A DNA stretch of 6,165 bases from JBEKCP01 sp050014815 (GTDB lineage: Bacteria > Planctomycetota > Planctomycetia > Pirellulales > Thermoguttaceae). Positions 5,198 through 6,165 of this stretch are shown piece by piece. Both the position numbers and the translations under genes were made by a program. The stretch is from contig JBEKCP010000380.1 in assembly GCA_050014815.1 (NCBI GenBank), forward strand, positions 1-6,165, written 5' to 3'. The notes beneath the pieces were generated by a model, which did no database searches, was not told the DNA's origin, and saw only the letters and a list, made by a program, of their open reading frames with translations. The first letter of the stretch is position 1, and every line of letters begins with the position of its first letter.

Positions 5198-5782
5198 ATG
5201 CTCCGCATCGTGCTCATCCGTCCCGGGCTGACCGATTATGACCTGGAGGAGCGGATCCAAGGGACCTTGGACATCCCGTTGAATGCCCAGGGGCTCTCCG
5301 AGGTTTCCGCTCTGGCGGACCAACTCAAAGACAAGGGCATCGAGACTGTTTACGCGTCGCCGTCGCAGTCGGCCCGGCAGACCGCCGAGCTCGTCGCCAA
5401 GCGGTTGGGGCTGCGGGTGAAGCGGATGACCCGGATGCAGAATCTCGATCACGGGCTGTGGCAGGGACTGCCCATCAGCGAGGTCCGCCACAAGCAGCCC
5501 AAGGTCTACCGCCAGTGGCAAGAGCAGCCGGAGAACGTTTGTCCGCCGGAGGGCGAAATGCTGAGCCAGGCCGGGGAGCGGGTCGGTGCGTGTGCCAGGA
5601 AGCTCTTGCGGCGGCACAAGGAGGGCGTGATCGCCATGGTCGTGCCGGAGCCGCTGGCCAGTCTCGTGCGGCAGTTCATCAAGAATGACGAGTTGGGCGA
5701 CCTCTGGAAGGCGTTGGGCCGCCACGGCCACTGGGAGGTTCTCGACGTCGAACCCGTCCACGCCCCCGCGCTGAGCCCCTGA
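5198..5782 (+). CDS. Histidine-phosphatase-fold protein lacking both catalytic histidines (pseudophosphatase)
   Basis: A 194-aa protein with the overall pattern of the phosphoglycerate mutase / histidine phosphatase family. The family opening LxRHGxT, whose His is phosphorylated, reads LIRPGLT (6-12), so the nucleophile is Pro9. The second catalytic His, normally in a VxH segment near the C-terminus, is also Pro (P150 in AMVVPEPLA, 146-154). Other family features remain: RIQGTLDIPLNAQG (19-32), SPSQSARQTAEL with R60 (54-65), and a LDHGLWQGL segment (83-91) where the usual acidic residue appears as D84. With both histidines gone, phosphatase or mutase activity by the usual mechanism is not expected; a binding or regulatory role is inferred. 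AGAGGAG at 5178-5184 is a likely ribosome binding site, 13 nt before the ATG. It starts 2 nt after rpe and ends 2 nt before accD. Confidence 0.85.
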   Translation: MLRIVLIRPGLTDYDLEERIQGTLDIPLNAQGLSEVSALADQLKDKGIETVYASPSQSARQTAELVAKRLGLRVKRMTRMQNLDHGLWQGLPISEVRHKQPKVYRQWQEQPENVCPPEGEMLSQAGERVGACARKLLRRHKEGVIAMVVPEPLASLVRQFIKNDELGDLWKALGRHGHWEVLDVEPVHAPALSP

Positions 5783-5784
5783 CC

Positions 5785-6165
5785 ATGCCCGAAAACGCCC
5801 CCGATCCCGACCATTGGAAACGCCTGATGAAGCGCCCCAAGCGAGGTGTGCCGGAAGGGCTGTGGATGCGGTGCCCCGGCTGCGAGGCCACGATCTTCCG
5901 CAAGGAGGCCCAGCAGCGGCTGGGCGTCTGCCCGGAGTGCGACTACCACTGGTACGTCTCCGCCCGGGACCGCATCGAGCAGCTCTTCGACGAGGGGACG
6001 TTCGAGGAGTGGGACGCCGACATGGAGCCGGCCGACCCCCTGGACTTTGTCGATAAGACCCCGTACCGCGAGAAACTGGTGGAGGAGCAGAAGCGGACCG
6101 GGCTGCGGGACGCCGCCGTCACGGGGACCGGCACGATCCGCGGCCGCCGCGTCACCTTCGGCGTG
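5785..6165 (+). CDS. accD: Acetyl-CoA carboxylase carboxyltransferase subunit beta, N-terminal part (cut by window end)
   Basis: The beta subunit of the acetyl-CoA carboxylase carboxyltransferase pairs with AccA to transfer carboxyl from carboxybiotin to acetyl-CoA, making malonyl-CoA for fatty acid synthesis in the cytoplasm. Only 127 codons are in the window and the frame is open at the right edge. The N-terminal four-cysteine zinc finger is intact, C30-x2-C33-x15-C49-x2-C52, in the usual setting W..CPGC ... VCPECDYH. It is followed by ARDRIEQLFDEGTFEEW (60-76), DPLDFVDKTPY and TGLRDAAVTGTGTIRGR, which match the start of the carboxyltransferase domain. The ATG follows the previous stop by 2 nt with no strong Shine-Dalgarno, so translation is probably coupled to the upstream gene. 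Confidence 0.93.
   Translation, partial: MPENAPDPDHWKRLMKRPKRGVPEGLWMRCPGCEATIFRKEAQQRLGVCPECDYHWYVSARDRIEQLFDEGTFEEWDADMEPADPLDFVDKTPYREKLVEEQKRTGLRDAAVTGTGTIRGRRVTFGV

Overview
The window is 6,165 bp of GC-rich bacterial chromosome. All recognisable genes lie on the + strand, in two operon-like groups separated by about 875 bp of repeat- and mobile-element-rich DNA. Gene content (a cyanophycin-synthetase relative, a DUF1624 membrane acyltransferase, and an rpe / phosphoglycerate-mutase-like / accD cluster) and the many short palindromic repeats suggest a Planctomycetes-type bacterium, possibly Pirellulales-like. This is inference from gene content and style; no rRNA or species marker is present.

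Left edge (1-232): the tail of an upstream transcription unit. It has a 12-bp inverted repeat with a nested stem, five exact ATCAGT units, and a convincing rho-independent terminator at 121-140. A leader with a good Shine-Dalgarno follows.

Operon 1 (233-3597): a 708-aa cyanophycin-synthetase-like protein is followed, with a 4-bp ATGA start/stop overlap, by a 413-aa polytopic membrane protein of the DUF1624 / heparan-alpha-glucosaminide N-acetyltransferase family. The synthetase keeps the N-domain signature and the ATP-grasp fold, but its Mur-ligase-like C-terminal part has no P-loop and is short. It resembles CphA2-type single-active-site enzymes rather than two-site CphA1. The overlap suggests the two products are made together; an acylated amino-acid polymer or conjugate is a speculative reading.

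Intergenic mosaic (3598-4472): no convincing gene. From left to right: a short orphan reading frame, a 12-bp direct repeat, a minus-strand group II intron 3' end (D5/D6-like, apparently decayed), a 92-bp element bounded by perfect 21-bp inverted repeats, a 10-bp inverted-repeat pair, a cluster of three GTCCCGC hairpins (two of them exact 30-bp copies 36 bp apart), and the rpe leader.

Operon 2 (4488 to the window end): ribulose-phosphate 3-epimerase (complete and apparently active), a phosphoglycerate-mutase-fold protein in which both catalytic histidines are proline (a predicted pseudophosphatase), and the first 127 codons of accD, the zinc-finger carboxyltransferase beta subunit of acetyl-CoA carboxylase. 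Gaps between these genes are only 2 nt, so co-transcription is very likely. The two most noteworthy items are the His-to-Pro pseudophosphatase between rpe and accD, and the synthetase with a dead Mur domain coupled to a membrane acyltransferase.
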